Shown here: piece by piece, positions 24,412 through 33,042 of the stretch
Numbering within the stretch: the stretch's first letter is position 1
Layout of the letters: every line of letters begins with the position of its first letter
Source: Paenibacillus phoenicis
GTDB taxonomy: Bacteria; Bacillota; Bacilli; Paenibacillales; Paenibacillaceae
Length of the DNA: 64,000 nt
NCBI RefSeq assembly: GCF_034718895.1
Contig: NZ_JAYERP010000001.1
Span: forward strand, 1,488,001-1,552,000
Reading direction: 5' to 3'
Translations under genes and position numbers: made by a program
Notes under the pieces: generated by a model
Database searches by the model: none
What the model was told of the DNA's origin: nothing
The model's input: only the letters and a program-made list of their open reading frames with translations

Positions 24412-25281
24412 TTATCTTTTGTGTTTCGCGGCTAAAATACTGTGCGTTTTGGTCAAATACTTCTTCACATTTTGATATTCCGCACTGGCCACCCCAGCAA
24501 ACAGCATATCAATGATCGTTAGCATCGCAATCCGGGAACCCATCGCCCCGCTACGCATGGTGATCTCGGGTGTGGAAATGCCAAGCAGGATATCCGCCTT
24601 ATCTGCAAGCTCACTTTTGTTGTATTTGGTAATGGCGACGGTCGTAGCGTTGTTCTTCTTGGCAATCTCCAGTGTCTCTATGATTTCCAAGGTATTTCCG
24701 GAGTTAGAGACGAAGATGGCAACGTCACCTTTGCCAAGCAATGTCGCCGCGGTCAACTGACTGTGCCCATCGGTGTACGAATGACACATTTTATTAATTC
24801 GTGAAAATTTCTGTTCCCCGTCCTGACACACCAATCCGGAGGCGCCGATCCCAAAGAACACAATGCGGTTGGAGGCACGCAGCGCTTTAACGGCACGGGC
24901 AACCTCACCGCGATCCAGCACGCTTAACGTATCCTCAATGGACTTCATATTGTTGCGCGAAATGTTGGCGATAATCGTATCCAGGTCGTCGCCCGGTTGG
25001 ATATCCGTGTACTGGTCCTTCCGCTCGTCGTCCATCGAGCCAAGCGCCGCTGAAATACTGACGATAAAGCTACGGTAACCGCTGTATCCCATCGTTTTGC
25101 AGAACCGAAGCACAGAAGCATCGCTTGTTTTGCTCAGCTTGGCCAAGCTTTTGATCGACAGGTGGGGAATGTCTTCCGTATTAGCGAGAATATATTCCGC
25201 TACCATGCGCTCGACCGGCGTCAGATTCTCCTTCATATCGCGAATTTTGATCAAAATATTATCATGAATTGCCATCTTCAT
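24412..25281 (-). CDS. murR: RpiR family regulator, probably MurR
   Basis: The 289-residue protein has an N-terminal RpiR helix-turn-helix (about residues 5-80; SIKSLAKLSKTSDASVLRFC and KTMGYSGYRSF) and a C-terminal SIS phosphosugar-binding domain (GIGASGLVCQDGEQKF, ISNSG-type text FVSNSGNTLEIIE). MurR-type members bind MurNAc-6-phosphate and repress murQ. Its place just upstream of murQ supports that role. Starts at ATG 25281 or 25275; neither has a strong ribosome site. Confidence 0.88.
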   Translation of the reverse strand: MKMAIHDNILIKIRDMKENLTPVERMVAEYILANTEDIPHLSIKSLAKLSKTSDASVLRFCKTMGYSGYRSFIVSISAALGSMDDERKDQYTDIQPGDDLDTIIANISRNNMKSIEDTLSVLDRGEVARAVKALRASNRIVFFGIGASGLVCQDGEQKFSRINKMCHSYTDGHSQLTAATLLGKGDVAIFVSNSGNTLEIIETLEIAKKNNATTVAITKYNKSELADKADILLGISTPEITMRSGAMGSRIAMLTIIDMLFAGVASAEYQNVKKYLTKTHSILAAKHKR

Positions 25282-25652
25282 ACCTACTTCACTATTTGGA
25301 TATGTTTACTAGACTTGCAATCCTATCTTAAGCGCAAAGCTGACAAAAAACAAGCAAACCATGTGAAATTTTTTGGAAATTCATTCATTAAGTTTTGGAA
25401 TTTTATTTTAAAGTATAAACATCTTTATGATATTAATTTACGAATTATATTATCGCAATGTAAACAAAAAGTCTCTATCTTACTGAATATATCCCTTATC
25501 TCTCATCAAATGTTCTTTCTAAAATAGTGTAAATAAATTGGAGTTAATATCTCCCAGTAATGGATTTTGTCTGATTCGAGTTCGCGGATTCTGGGTATGA
25601 TGTAAGGGAGTCAAATGTGAATAAGCGAGCGATTTTAAGGGAGGAGATTGAT
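25282..25652. other. AT-rich intergenic region upstream of murR
   Basis: This 371-base gap separates the divergent murR and VOC genes. It is markedly AT-rich and holds no gene I can support. On the minus strand TTGTTT-N17-TAAGAT about 70 bases before murR is a possible promoter. Confidence 0.5.
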
Positions 25653-26084
25653 ATGCCGATTGACGCATATTTGTATTTCGACGGCAACTGCCGTGAAGCG
25701 GTTGAGTTTTACGCCCAGGCGTTTGGCGTGGAGCGGCCGCAAATCATGACCTACGGCGAAGCGCACTCCGCAGAGCCGGATTATACGCTTCCTGAAGAGG
25801 CGAAGGATCGGGTCATGCACGCCAACTTGAAGATAAGCGGCAGCAACCTGATGTTCTCCGATGTGTTCCCGGGTTCCCCTTATACCGTTGGAACCAATAT
25901 CAGTTTGGCGCTGATCAGCACCAATCGGGAGGAAATCACTACCGCGTTTGAGCGCCTCAAAGAAGGCGGCTCGGTTAAAATGGAGCTGCAAGAAACGTTC
26001 TGGAGCCCTTGTTACGGCAACCTAAAGGACAAATACGGCATCGAATGGCAGCTCAGTTATGACGACGGGAGAAACAGCAAGTAA
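25653..26084 (+). CDS. VOC family protein, PhnB/YjdN-like
   Basis: The 143-residue protein opens with the text typical of PhnB-like glyoxalase-fold proteins (YLYFDGNCREAVEFYAQAFG) and continues with VMHANLKISGSNLMFSD and CYGNLKDKYGIEWQLSY. Two beta-alpha-beta-beta-beta modules are expected. Members of this group often lack any assigned reaction despite similarity to demethylubiquinone methyltransferase-like entries. GGGAGGAG precedes the ATG at 25653, a better start than the GTG at 25617. Monocistronic. Confidence 0.88.
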   Translation: MPIDAYLYFDGNCREAVEFYAQAFGVERPQIMTYGEAHSAEPDYTLPEEAKDRVMHANLKISGSNLMFSDVFPGSPYTVGTNISLALISTNREEITTAFERLKEGGSVKMELQETFWSPCYGNLKDKYGIEWQLSYDDGRNSK

Positions 26085-26119
26085 ACCTGCCATTTCTATC
26101 CCAAGTAGTACGAACAAAA

Positions 26120-26160
26120 AAACAACCCCTTCTCTTTTGATTGAGAAGCGGGTTGTTTCC
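26120..26160. terminator. Bidirectional terminator
   Basis: AAACAACCCCTTCTC pairs with GAGAAGCGGGTTGTTT with one bulged base. A T-rich tail follows on the plus side and T-rich text on the minus side. It lies between two convergent genes. Confidence 0.85.
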
Positions 26161-26177
26161 TCTGGATTGATGAAATT

Positions 26178-27224
26178 TTAGACAAACACATGTACTAATT
26201 CAATATTTCGTTCTCTCGACAAATCCCGGAACTGCCATTCGTCGATTTGCACCAACGGTTTGAAAATATCGGTAGGGTTGTTCCATACGATCGTCGCCGT
26301 TTCGCCGTTGCTTAGTTTCACTTTCTTCCCGATGAAATTCGGCAGGAGATTGGCAGTCAACGCTTGAACCGCCTTCTCATTCAGCTTGCCGAATCCGAGA
26401 TTATAAATGTTTCGCAGCACGGTCAAGATATCCTGCCGCGAACCTGATGCGTCTGGAGACGTCATCGCTATGTATTCATTGGCTACCGCAACAATTTCGG
26501 CATAAGGATGGATTTTCTCTTTGCGTAAGCTGGCCGGAAAACCGGAGCCGTCCTCCCGTTCATGATGCTGAAGTGCGACGAGGGCCGTCACTTCTTCCCC
26601 TGTCGATCGGCGGATGATTTCATAACCGTAGGAAGTATGACGATTCATTTCCTCCCGTTCTTCCCCAGTTAATTCATGCTCGCGGTTGCGAAGCGATTGG
26701 CGTACCTGGCTCTTCCCGATATCGTGCAGATAACCCGCTTTGCTGATTTCATAACATTCATTAGGCGGGTGTCCAAGCCAGGTGGCAATATAATAGGACA
26801 ACAGACCTACCTGCAACGAGTGGTTATAAATATTAACATCCTCTTCAGTGAAGGCGATCAGGAGTGACACGACATCCTTATTTCGATCCAGGACCTCAAG
26901 CATGGGCACTAAATGCTGCTCAACCATGGATTGATTAAACTTCCCTGTCGTCAGCGCCTCTAAAAATAACGTCTGATACCCCTTCACCGTAAAATAAAAG
27001 TTATCGCGCAAACGCTGGATGAAGCTTGAATTCTTACCAGAGTTCAGGGCAACTTCCCCTTCGCGCAATTCGATATCGACGTAATCGATACTTTGCCGAA
27101 TCAGCAGGGCAATTTCCTCCGCATGAATGCTTGTCCCCTTCGGAAGAATGTGCAAACCGGCTCGATTAAACACATCGGTTCTCAGACGGTCCCCTTCCTG
27201 AAGCTCCATGACGTGAGTTCTCAT
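26178..27224 (-). CDS. HD-GYP domain protein, putative cyclic-di-GMP phosphodiesterase
   Basis: The 348-residue protein has an N-terminal domain of about 120 residues, then an HD-GYP domain: YNHSLQVG (His135), LHDIGK (His167-Asp168, Lys171), and HHEREDGSGFP (230-240). The metal ligands are complete; the GYP triplet reads GFP. The last 60 residues (KVKLSNGETATIVWNNPTD) form a small beta extension also seen in Bacillales members. It probably hydrolyses cyclic-di-GMP in the cytoplasm. GGGGGG precedes the ATG at 27224; an open frame further upstream lacks similarity. Confidence 0.88.
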   Translation of the reverse strand: MRTHVMELQEGDRLRTDVFNRAGLHILPKGTSIHAEEIALLIRQSIDYVDIELREGEVALNSGKNSSFIQRLRDNFYFTVKGYQTLFLEALTTGKFNQSMVEQHLVPMLEVLDRNKDVVSLLIAFTEEDVNIYNHSLQVGLLSYYIATWLGHPPNECYEISKAGYLHDIGKSQVRQSLRNREHELTGEEREEMNRHTSYGYEIIRRSTGEEVTALVALQHHEREDGSGFPASLRKEKIHPYAEIVAVANEYIAMTSPDASGSRQDILTVLRNIYNLGFGKLNEKAVQALTANLLPNFIGKKVKLSNGETATIVWNNPTDIFKPLVQIDEWQFRDLSRERNIELVHVFV

Positions 27225-27444
27225 ATGACCCCCCCTTCTTAATCTGCGCGTACATCGCCTAAAATCTACCTTATACTTATAAATATCGCGCAAACACACT
27301 CCGCCCTGAATAGTCCTAAAGGCGTGTTTTGATGGGGTGGCTGCTGCTGCCTTGTTCACTGAAATCCAGGCCAAAAGACCTTAGCTCGTCACTTCCGCTT
27401 CCATGGCGGATCTCCATACCCACCTCAGCTATTGTCCTCCTTTC

Positions 27445-27762
27445 TCATTTGGTTTCCACCGTTGAGCCTCGAACTTTGGTGCGGGCCTTAAATTGGGGCC
27501 GCTTCGTGAGCATCGGTAAGGGGGCTCGAATGACCATATCCCGCCAGTCGCGATAAAAGCTGGGGGACAACGGCGTTAAATAAGGAACCCCGGAGCTGTT
27601 CAGTCTCGATAGGTGAATGCAGATCATGATGAGGGTCAGGATGATCCCGTAGAAAAGGCCAGCTTGGAAGGAATCATCCCCTGGTGAAAGGACACCAGGG
27701 CGATATATAGCGACGGAAATGTTAACGAAATAAAAACCGCCGTATAACATTATTCTTGGCAT
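27445..27762 (-). pseudogene. C-terminal fragment of a GerA-type germinant receptor subunit
   Basis: The 105 residues hold one membrane segment and a tail (IHLSRLNSSGVPYLTPLSP, then DMVIRAPLPMLTKRP) matching the end of GerA-family A subunits, such as IHMVNLRSFGIPYMSPIAP and FLRAPWWKMRKRP in the intact gene at 27949. The N-terminal 400 residues are missing. It has an ATG with GGAGAAGGG upstream and could be translated. It may be a truncated gene or a small derived protein. Confidence 0.6.
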
Positions 27763-27884
27763 GAGAACCCTTCTCCAATCAACTGATCCTTTCGATGATG
27801 TCGTTACCCTTTATTACCAACTTGCTTCAAAAATAATCTCGTTGCGATTGACTTTGGTTTTTACTCCGGTTCTGCTAAGAATTA

Positions 27885-27914
27885 GAATATTTCTCCTGTA
27901 AACGGCGCATCTTA
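27885..27914 (+). promoter_or_regulatory. Sigma-G (forespore) promoter of the ger operon
   Basis: GAATA (27885-27889), an 18-base spacer, and CATCTTA (27908-27914) match the forespore sigma-G consensus GHATR-N18-CATNHTA at every defined position. It lies 35 bases before the GerA-type start codon and its ribosome site. Confidence 0.8.
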
Positions 27915-27948
27915 ACTGGGAATAGTCGGCTAGGAAGGAGGACGTTCC

Positions 27949-29544
27949 ATGCCCATCATCAGAAAGCTGCAGCGCCGAAAGCACTCCATCGGGGGAAAGT
28001 CTGGCAAAACTCCGACACTTCCCCCAAGCCGTGCGGATTCGCCCGCTCCCGCTGCCGATCAAAGCTTACAAGCTCGGTTAGATTGGTTGAAGCAGGTGCT
28101 AAAGGACACCTCAGACATCATCTATCGGGAATTTACAATCAGCTCAGGGCAACCGTGCGCCTTAATCTATGTGCGCGGGATGATTGCGCAGGAGACGGTC
28201 CAGCAATTTATCGTTCGCAGCTTGCAGCGAGAATCCGCGCAGCTGCAAGAGAAAGATATTTATCAGTTCCTGTTCGAAGACAAGGCACTAAGCGTATCTC
28301 AAGCTACGGTCATCGATGACTTGAATCAAGCGGTTCAAGCCATCCTGAATGCCGGAGCTTTGCTAATGATCGACGGGGATATGCGGATGTTGACATTCTC
28401 CATTTCGGCTTACCCGACGCGCAGCATCGATGAAGCCCCCAATGAATCCGTCATCCGCGGGTCGAGAGAAGCCTTTATCGAGGATTTGGAGAAGAACCTG
28501 ACCATGATTCGCCGCCGGATCAAGAGTCCGCATCTCAAAACGCCAACGGTCAATAAAGGCCGGGAAACACGAACCGGTATCGTGCTGGCTTATGTGGAGG
28601 ACGTATGTAAACCGGAACTCGTGAAGGAAGTGCAGCGTCGACTTTCTTACCTCGACATGGACGGAATTCTGGGCTCCGCCTACGTGGAAGAAATCATCGA
28701 GGATAACCCTTATTCGCCTTTTCCGCAACTGCAGTACACGGAACGCCCTGACGTCGTCACCGCAGCGCTGTTGGAGGGGAGAATTGCCATCATCGTAGAT
28801 GGTTCACCGATCGTGTTGCTCGCTCCGGTGACATTGCCGATGCTGCTGCAATCGGCAGAGGATTATTACCAGCGTTATATCGCGGCGAACTGGATTCGCT
28901 GGATTCGTTATTTTTTCGTATTTGCTTCTTTAACCTTGCCGTCGATTTATATCGCAGTGACCACGTTTCATCCGGAAATGATCCCTTCACAGCTGCTGAT
29001 TACGATCGCCGCTTCGCGGGAAATCGTTCCCTTTCCGGCGCTATGGGAAGCATTTGCGATGGAACTGGCGTTTGAAGCTCTCCGCGAAGCTTCTATTCGG
29101 ATTCCAAAATCGATCGGGCAAGCCGTATCCATTATCGGCGCCTTAATCATTGGCACCGCCGCCGTCCAGGCGGGTATTGTCTCGGCGGCCATGGTGATCA
29201 TCGTATCATTAACGGGGATTGCTTCGTTTATCATCCCCCATTTCGATTTAGGTTTGGCGTTTCGATTGCTGCGTTTTCCGATCATGATCTTAGCTTCCAT
29301 GTTCGGATTGTACGGTTTGACCTGCGGGTTAATTCTGATTTACATCCATATGGTCAATTTGAGGTCCTTTGGGATTCCCTATATGTCCCCGATTGCCCCG
29401 CTGATGGGCAAGGATTTGGGCGACACGTTCCTTCGGGCTCCCTGGTGGAAAATGCGTAAGCGCCCGTTGCAGCTCTCGAACAACGAAATCCGGCAAAACT
29501 CAAATCCACGGGGTTGGGCAAAGGAGAAAGGTGAATTGGAGTGA
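27949..29544 (+). CDS. Spore germination receptor A subunit (GerA family)
   Basis: The 531-residue protein is a GerAA-type subunit of the inner-membrane germinant receptor of spores. A soluble N-terminal domain (about residues 1-285) holds GQPCALIYVRGMI and LLEGRIAIIVDGSPIVLLAP. Then come five or so membrane segments, with REIVPFPALWEAFAMELAFE, PKSIGQAVSIIGALIIGTAA and FGIPYMSPIAP. The germinant cannot be predicted. GGAGGA precedes the ATG. It overlaps the next gene by four bases (GTGA). Confidence 0.95.
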   Translation: MPIIRKLQRRKHSIGGKSGKTPTLPPSRADSPAPAADQSLQARLDWLKQVLKDTSDIIYREFTISSGQPCALIYVRGMIAQETVQQFIVRSLQRESAQLQEKDIYQFLFEDKALSVSQATVIDDLNQAVQAILNAGALLMIDGDMRMLTFSISAYPTRSIDEAPNESVIRGSREAFIEDLEKNLTMIRRRIKSPHLKTPTVNKGRETRTGIVLAYVEDVCKPELVKEVQRRLSYLDMDGILGSAYVEEIIEDNPYSPFPQLQYTERPDVVTAALLEGRIAIIVDGSPIVLLAPVTLPMLLQSAEDYYQRYIAANWIRWIRYFFVFASLTLPSIYIAVTTFHPEMIPSQLLITIAASREIVPFPALWEAFAMELAFEALREASIRIPKSIGQAVSIIGALIIGTAAVQAGIVSAAMVIIVSLTGIASFIIPHFDLGLAFRLLRFPIMILASMFGLYGLTCGLILIYIHMVNLRSFGIPYMSPIAPLMGKDLGDTFLRAPWWKMRKRPLQLSNNEIRQNSNPRGWAKEKGELE

Positions 29545-30734
29545 CGAGAATCCATCGCGCTATCGTAACTGCAATTTTGGTTTTCTTGCTCTTCATCGGC
29601 GTTGGCGGATGCTGGTCTGTCCAGGAGCTAAACAACCGGGCGTTTGTGAACACGGTGCTGATCGATCGAACAGAGGACGGGCAGACGGAGCTGACCTTAG
29701 GAATTCCGCTCCCCAACCGGATGATTCCGGGGGAATCCGGCGGGACAGGACAACCCCAAGGGGATCCGTTTAGCTTTGTGACCAGGCGAGCAGAAAATCT
29801 AAGCCAGGCCTTAAATTTAATTCAAATCGACGTGCCCCGGAATATTACCTTTGGTCAAACCCGCATCGTCGTGATTGGCCGAAGACAGGCGGAGTATGGC
29901 TTGGACCAGGTTGTCGAATTCGTCTTCCGCCAGCCTTCCTTCCGACTGAGTGCTAGCTTGTTTATAACACCCGGCGATGTTAAAGAGATAACGAAAGCAC
30001 CGATGGTGTTTGAACGTATTCTCAGTGACATCCTGCGAAAATACGTCAACAATCACTATGTACTAGACACCACAATCAAGGATTACAAGCTGGCATTATA
30101 TGAAGGAGGGGATATTCTAATCCCGCTGATGTATTTCGGGGAACTCCCAGGAGTGGCGCAAGAGGATCCGAAGAAGAACCGTTGGATGGGTTCCGGAGGT
30201 GCAGCGATCTTCAGCAACGGTAAAATGGCAAAGACCGTGCTCACCCCTCTCGAGCATCAAACCGCGCTGTGGATCAGCTCCCAGCTTAAAAATACGACGC
30301 TCACGATCTCCTCTCCCACCGATGGGAAGGAGATGAGCTTTTACATCGAGGAAATAAAGACGGACATTAAACCGAAAGTACAGGGAGATCAGGTCTCGTT
30401 CCGGCTCGTTAGCAGTGCCAAAGCTTATGTGGAATCCTCGCTCTCTCACATCGATTTGAAGGATCCGCAAGTTATTCAACAATTGGAAGAAATCCTGAGT
30501 AAAGACGTGGAAGAGCAGTTCATCCGCGTTCTGAACAAGACCCGTCAAGCCCGTTCCGACGCTTTCCTCATGAGACAATATCTGGATTGGAAATATCCAA
30601 AAGTTTGGCATACGATGCAGGATCAATGGAAAAATTATTACGCCAACGAACTCCCGATTGAGGTTGACGTTAATATCCGTGTAAACCGTACGGGCGGCGT
30701 TTATCGTTCGGTGGTTCACGAAACCAATAGATAG
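29541..30734 (+). CDS. Spore germination receptor C subunit, lipoprotein (Ger(x)C family)
   Basis: The 397-residue protein has a lipoprotein signal with lipobox VGGC (Cys24) and the opening CWSVQELNNRAFVNTVLID seen in GerAC-type subunits. The middle text VIGRRQAEYGLDQVVEFVFR and C-terminal WKNYYANELPIEVDVNIRV also fit. C subunits sit on the outer face of the spore inner membrane after diacylglycerol addition. GTG start overlapping the A-subunit stop. Confidence 0.94.
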   Translation: MTRIHRAIVTAILVFLLFIGVGGCWSVQELNNRAFVNTVLIDRTEDGQTELTLGIPLPNRMIPGESGGTGQPQGDPFSFVTRRAENLSQALNLIQIDVPRNITFGQTRIVVIGRRQAEYGLDQVVEFVFRQPSFRLSASLFITPGDVKEITKAPMVFERILSDILRKYVNNHYVLDTTIKDYKLALYEGGDILIPLMYFGELPGVAQEDPKKNRWMGSGGAAIFSNGKMAKTVLTPLEHQTALWISSQLKNTTLTISSPTDGKEMSFYIEEIKTDIKPKVQGDQVSFRLVSSAKAYVESSLSHIDLKDPQVIQQLEEILSKDVEEQFIRVLNKTRQARSDAFLMRQYLDWKYPKVWHTMQDQWKNYYANELPIEVDVNIRVNRTGGVYRSVVHETNR

Positions 30735-30746
30735 CGAGGGATCGAC

Positions 30747-30962
30747 GTGGTCTATATTGGTATCCTGTATGTACTCATTATGACGGTAGACTGGATGATG
30801 CAGAAAAAAGAGGGCGTCCAGCTGAAAACCCGAATGACCGTACTGCTCGTCTCCATCTGTTTCTTCATCACCTCAGAAGTCACATTTAAACTGAAGGAAC
30901 AATGGAATGTGATCATCATGTTCCAATATTTATGCCATACATTGCTGGGCAGATCGTATTGA
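30747..30962 (+). CDS. Small two-segment membrane protein, probable Ger D subunit
   Basis: The 71-residue protein starts at GTG after GAGGGA. It has two membrane segments (about residues 2-18, VYIGILYVLIMTVDWMM, and 30-47, MTVLLVSICFFITSEVTF) and a charged loop between. Several Bacillus ger operons carry a small D gene of this size and topology that modulates receptor function. Identification rests on operon place, size and topology rather than on sequence similarity I could verify. Confidence 0.7.
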   Translation: MVYIGILYVLIMTVDWMMQKKEGVQLKTRMTVLLVSICFFITSEVTFKLKEQWNVIIMFQYLCHTLLGRSY

Positions 30963-30987
30963 CACGGGACTTTAGGAGGCGGAAAGC

Positions 30988-32115
30988 ATGCTTAATAACA
31001 TTACAACCAATCAAATATTTGCGCTTTTCAGCTTGCAATCCTTCACCACAGTCATCGCCTTTTATACAGCGATGCTGCTCGGAGGCAGCAAGTATTCCAC
31101 GCCGATGGCCGTCTTGGTAGGCGCTTTGCTGGGGCTGCTATTTTGCTACCCGGCCTATAAGCTCGCTTCCTCCCGCCCCAACGAATTTTTTGTTCAATTC
31201 GGGAGCAAAGTGGTGGGCCGCCCCCTTCATTTCATTTTCGTCCTTTATATCGTGCTGCTTCATCTCTTTCTGGCTGCCCTCAATTTAAGGGAGCTTGCTG
31301 ATTTCTTGTTATCGGAATATTTGATTGGTACGCCGGATTGGGCGGTGGTTGCCATCTTTGGAGTATGTGTTGCCTATGCCGTACGCTGCGGGATCTTGAC
31401 CATCTTCCGAATGGCAGAAGGCTTTTTTCTTGTTTTTGCCGCCGCCTTAATCTGTCTTCCGTTCATCGGATTTCAAGAGATGGAACTGGATATGTTCACC
31501 GCCTTGATAAACCATCTGTCGGTGAAGGATATGTGGGCCTCAATTGTAGATACCATGGCTATTTTTGGCGAGATGGCTTTCTTGTTTCTGCTTTTCCCTT
31601 ATCTAGAAACGCCAAAAAAGGTGTTCCGAACCCTTTTCTGGGCTACACTCACTTCGCTGCTGTTGATCCTGATGCATCTCATTCCGATTCTGCTGACCTT
31701 TGGACCGAAGCTGGGAGCTAATCTGGTCTACCCCGACATGGAACTGGTTCGTTTCATTCGCGTTGGCTCGTTTATCGAAACAATGGACCCGATCTTAATT
31801 AGTTTGTGGTTAACCAGCATCTTTGTGAAAATGTCGTTTATTGTTTACACAGCGGTCTTATGTCTCGCCCAGTTGGCCGGCGTAAAGGATCACAAACCCT
31901 TCACCTTGCCGGTTGTCGCCTTTGTGTCCATATACTCCTTGTCCATTGTTAGAACCCCGCCGGAAATTATTTCTTTCCTGTCCTGGGAGGGGGCGCTTCT
32001 GTTCTGCTTTGCCGAGTTTATCATCCCAAGTATTTATTGGTTCATCGGCGCAATACGCAAAAAATCCTCCGGGTCCAAAACAACAAAACCCGCCGGGAGC
32101 ACTCCGACGGGTTAA
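30988..32115 (+). CDS. Spore germination receptor B subunit (GerB family permease)
   Basis: The 375-residue protein has about ten membrane segments of the APC-superfamily endospore germination permeases. It opens with ITTNQIFALFSLQSFTTVIA and holds MAEGFFLVFAAALICLPFIG and LVRFIRVGSFIETMDPILI, where the B subunit binds the germinant in known receptors. ATG with AGGAGG upstream. Last gene of the A-C-D-B operon; a hairpin overlaps its final codons. Confidence 0.94.
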   Translation: MLNNITTNQIFALFSLQSFTTVIAFYTAMLLGGSKYSTPMAVLVGALLGLLFCYPAYKLASSRPNEFFVQFGSKVVGRPLHFIFVLYIVLLHLFLAALNLRELADFLLSEYLIGTPDWAVVAIFGVCVAYAVRCGILTIFRMAEGFFLVFAAALICLPFIGFQEMELDMFTALINHLSVKDMWASIVDTMAIFGEMAFLFLLFPYLETPKKVFRTLFWATLTSLLLILMHLIPILLTFGPKLGANLVYPDMELVRFIRVGSFIETMDPILISLWLTSIFVKMSFIVYTAVLCLAQLAGVKDHKPFTLPVVAFVSIYSLSIVRTPPEIISFLSWEGALLFCFAEFIIPSIYWFIGAIRKKSSGSKTTKPAGSTPTG

Positions 32116-32116
32116 G
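32082..32116 (-). terminator. Terminator of the YlmA-like gene, inside the end of the ger B gene
   Basis: On the minus strand AACCCGTCGG pairs with CCGGCGGGTT and is followed by a T-rich tail. The same bases code the last residues of the GerB-type protein on the plus strand, so the hairpin serves both strands; the plus-strand tail has few T. Confidence 0.7.
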
Positions 32117-32118
32117 GC

Positions 32119-32895
32119 TTATTTCGTCGAAAGCCAAGCCCGTTCCTGATTCCATCGCAAAGCGACCGGCGTTTCAAAGAAATCGGATAACCCGGTTTCG
32201 TTCAGGACATCCGATGTTTTCCCTTGCGCGTACACTTCTCCCCGCCGAAGCAGCAGCGTATGCGTGAAAATCGGCAAGATTTCCTCGGTATGGTGCGTCA
32301 CATACAGCATATGCGGCGTATTCGGTTCGGCGGCCAGCTGTGCGATGCTTTCCAGAAGCCCTTCCCGGGAGATGAAATCCAGCCCGTTCGTCGCCTCGTC
32401 CAAGATGAGAAGCTGGGGCGAGGCCATCAAGGCCCGGGCAATCAACAGCTTTTGCTGTTCCCCCTGGGAACACGTCTGGTAAGCCCGTCCATGCAGGTGG
32501 CTGCAGTGGAGCTGGTTCATTAAGGCTGCAGCCTGTTCATAATCCTCTGTCGTTGGCTTCTCGTAAAGTCCGATGGATGCAAATTTGCCGCTCACCACAA
32601 GATCCTCGGCTTTTTGCTCCCCGTGCAGTCTGGCCTGCATCGAAGAACTAACCCACCCAATCGTTTTGCGCAGCTCCCGCAAATCTACTTCGCCAAACCG
32701 GTTTCCCAGTACGCTGATTTGGCCGGACGTCGGCCAGAGGTAGCCGCTGATCATATTAAGCAGCGTCGTCTTGCCTGAACCGTTTAAGCCCAGCATCGCC
32801 CAATGCTCTCCCTCGCGGACCGTCCAATCGATGCCGTTTAATACGGCCTTCCCATCCCGGAACCAAGTCACTTGATTCATTTCGATGATATCCAT
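32119..32895 (-). CDS. ABC transporter ATPase, YlmA/ModF-like
   Basis: The 258-residue single ATPase has Walker A GLNGSGKTTLLNMISG, an atypical signature CSQGEQQKLLIARAL, Walker B LLILDEATNGLD and a switch His in YVTHHTEEIL. The Q-loop region reads IGWVSSSMQARLHG. This pattern fits YlmA/ModF-like stand-alone ATPases of unknown partner. No membrane subunit is nearby, so the transported substrate is open, and it could serve in translation or regulation. ATG after TCGGAGG. Confidence 0.85.
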   Translation of the reverse strand: MDIIEMNQVTWFRDGKAVLNGIDWTVREGEHWAMLGLNGSGKTTLLNMISGYLWPTSGQISVLGNRFGEVDLRELRKTIGWVSSSMQARLHGEQKAEDLVVSGKFASIGLYEKPTTEDYEQAAALMNQLHCSHLHGRAYQTCSQGEQQKLLIARALMASPQLLILDEATNGLDFISREGLLESIAQLAAEPNTPHMLYVTHHTEEILPIFTHTLLLRRGEVYAQGKTSDVLNETGLSDFFETPVALRWNQERAWLSTK

Positions 32896-33042
32896 TCTTA
32901 GTACCTCCGAAAAAATAAGTAGATTTGCAGTACTCTCAAGCTACCCCCGTCCTTGCGGTTTGTCAAGCGCCGGCTGTTGATGGTTTCGCGTGCCAATTTC
33001 CTTTCGATCCGCTAGAATACAAATGAAAGGAAGTGAGGTATC

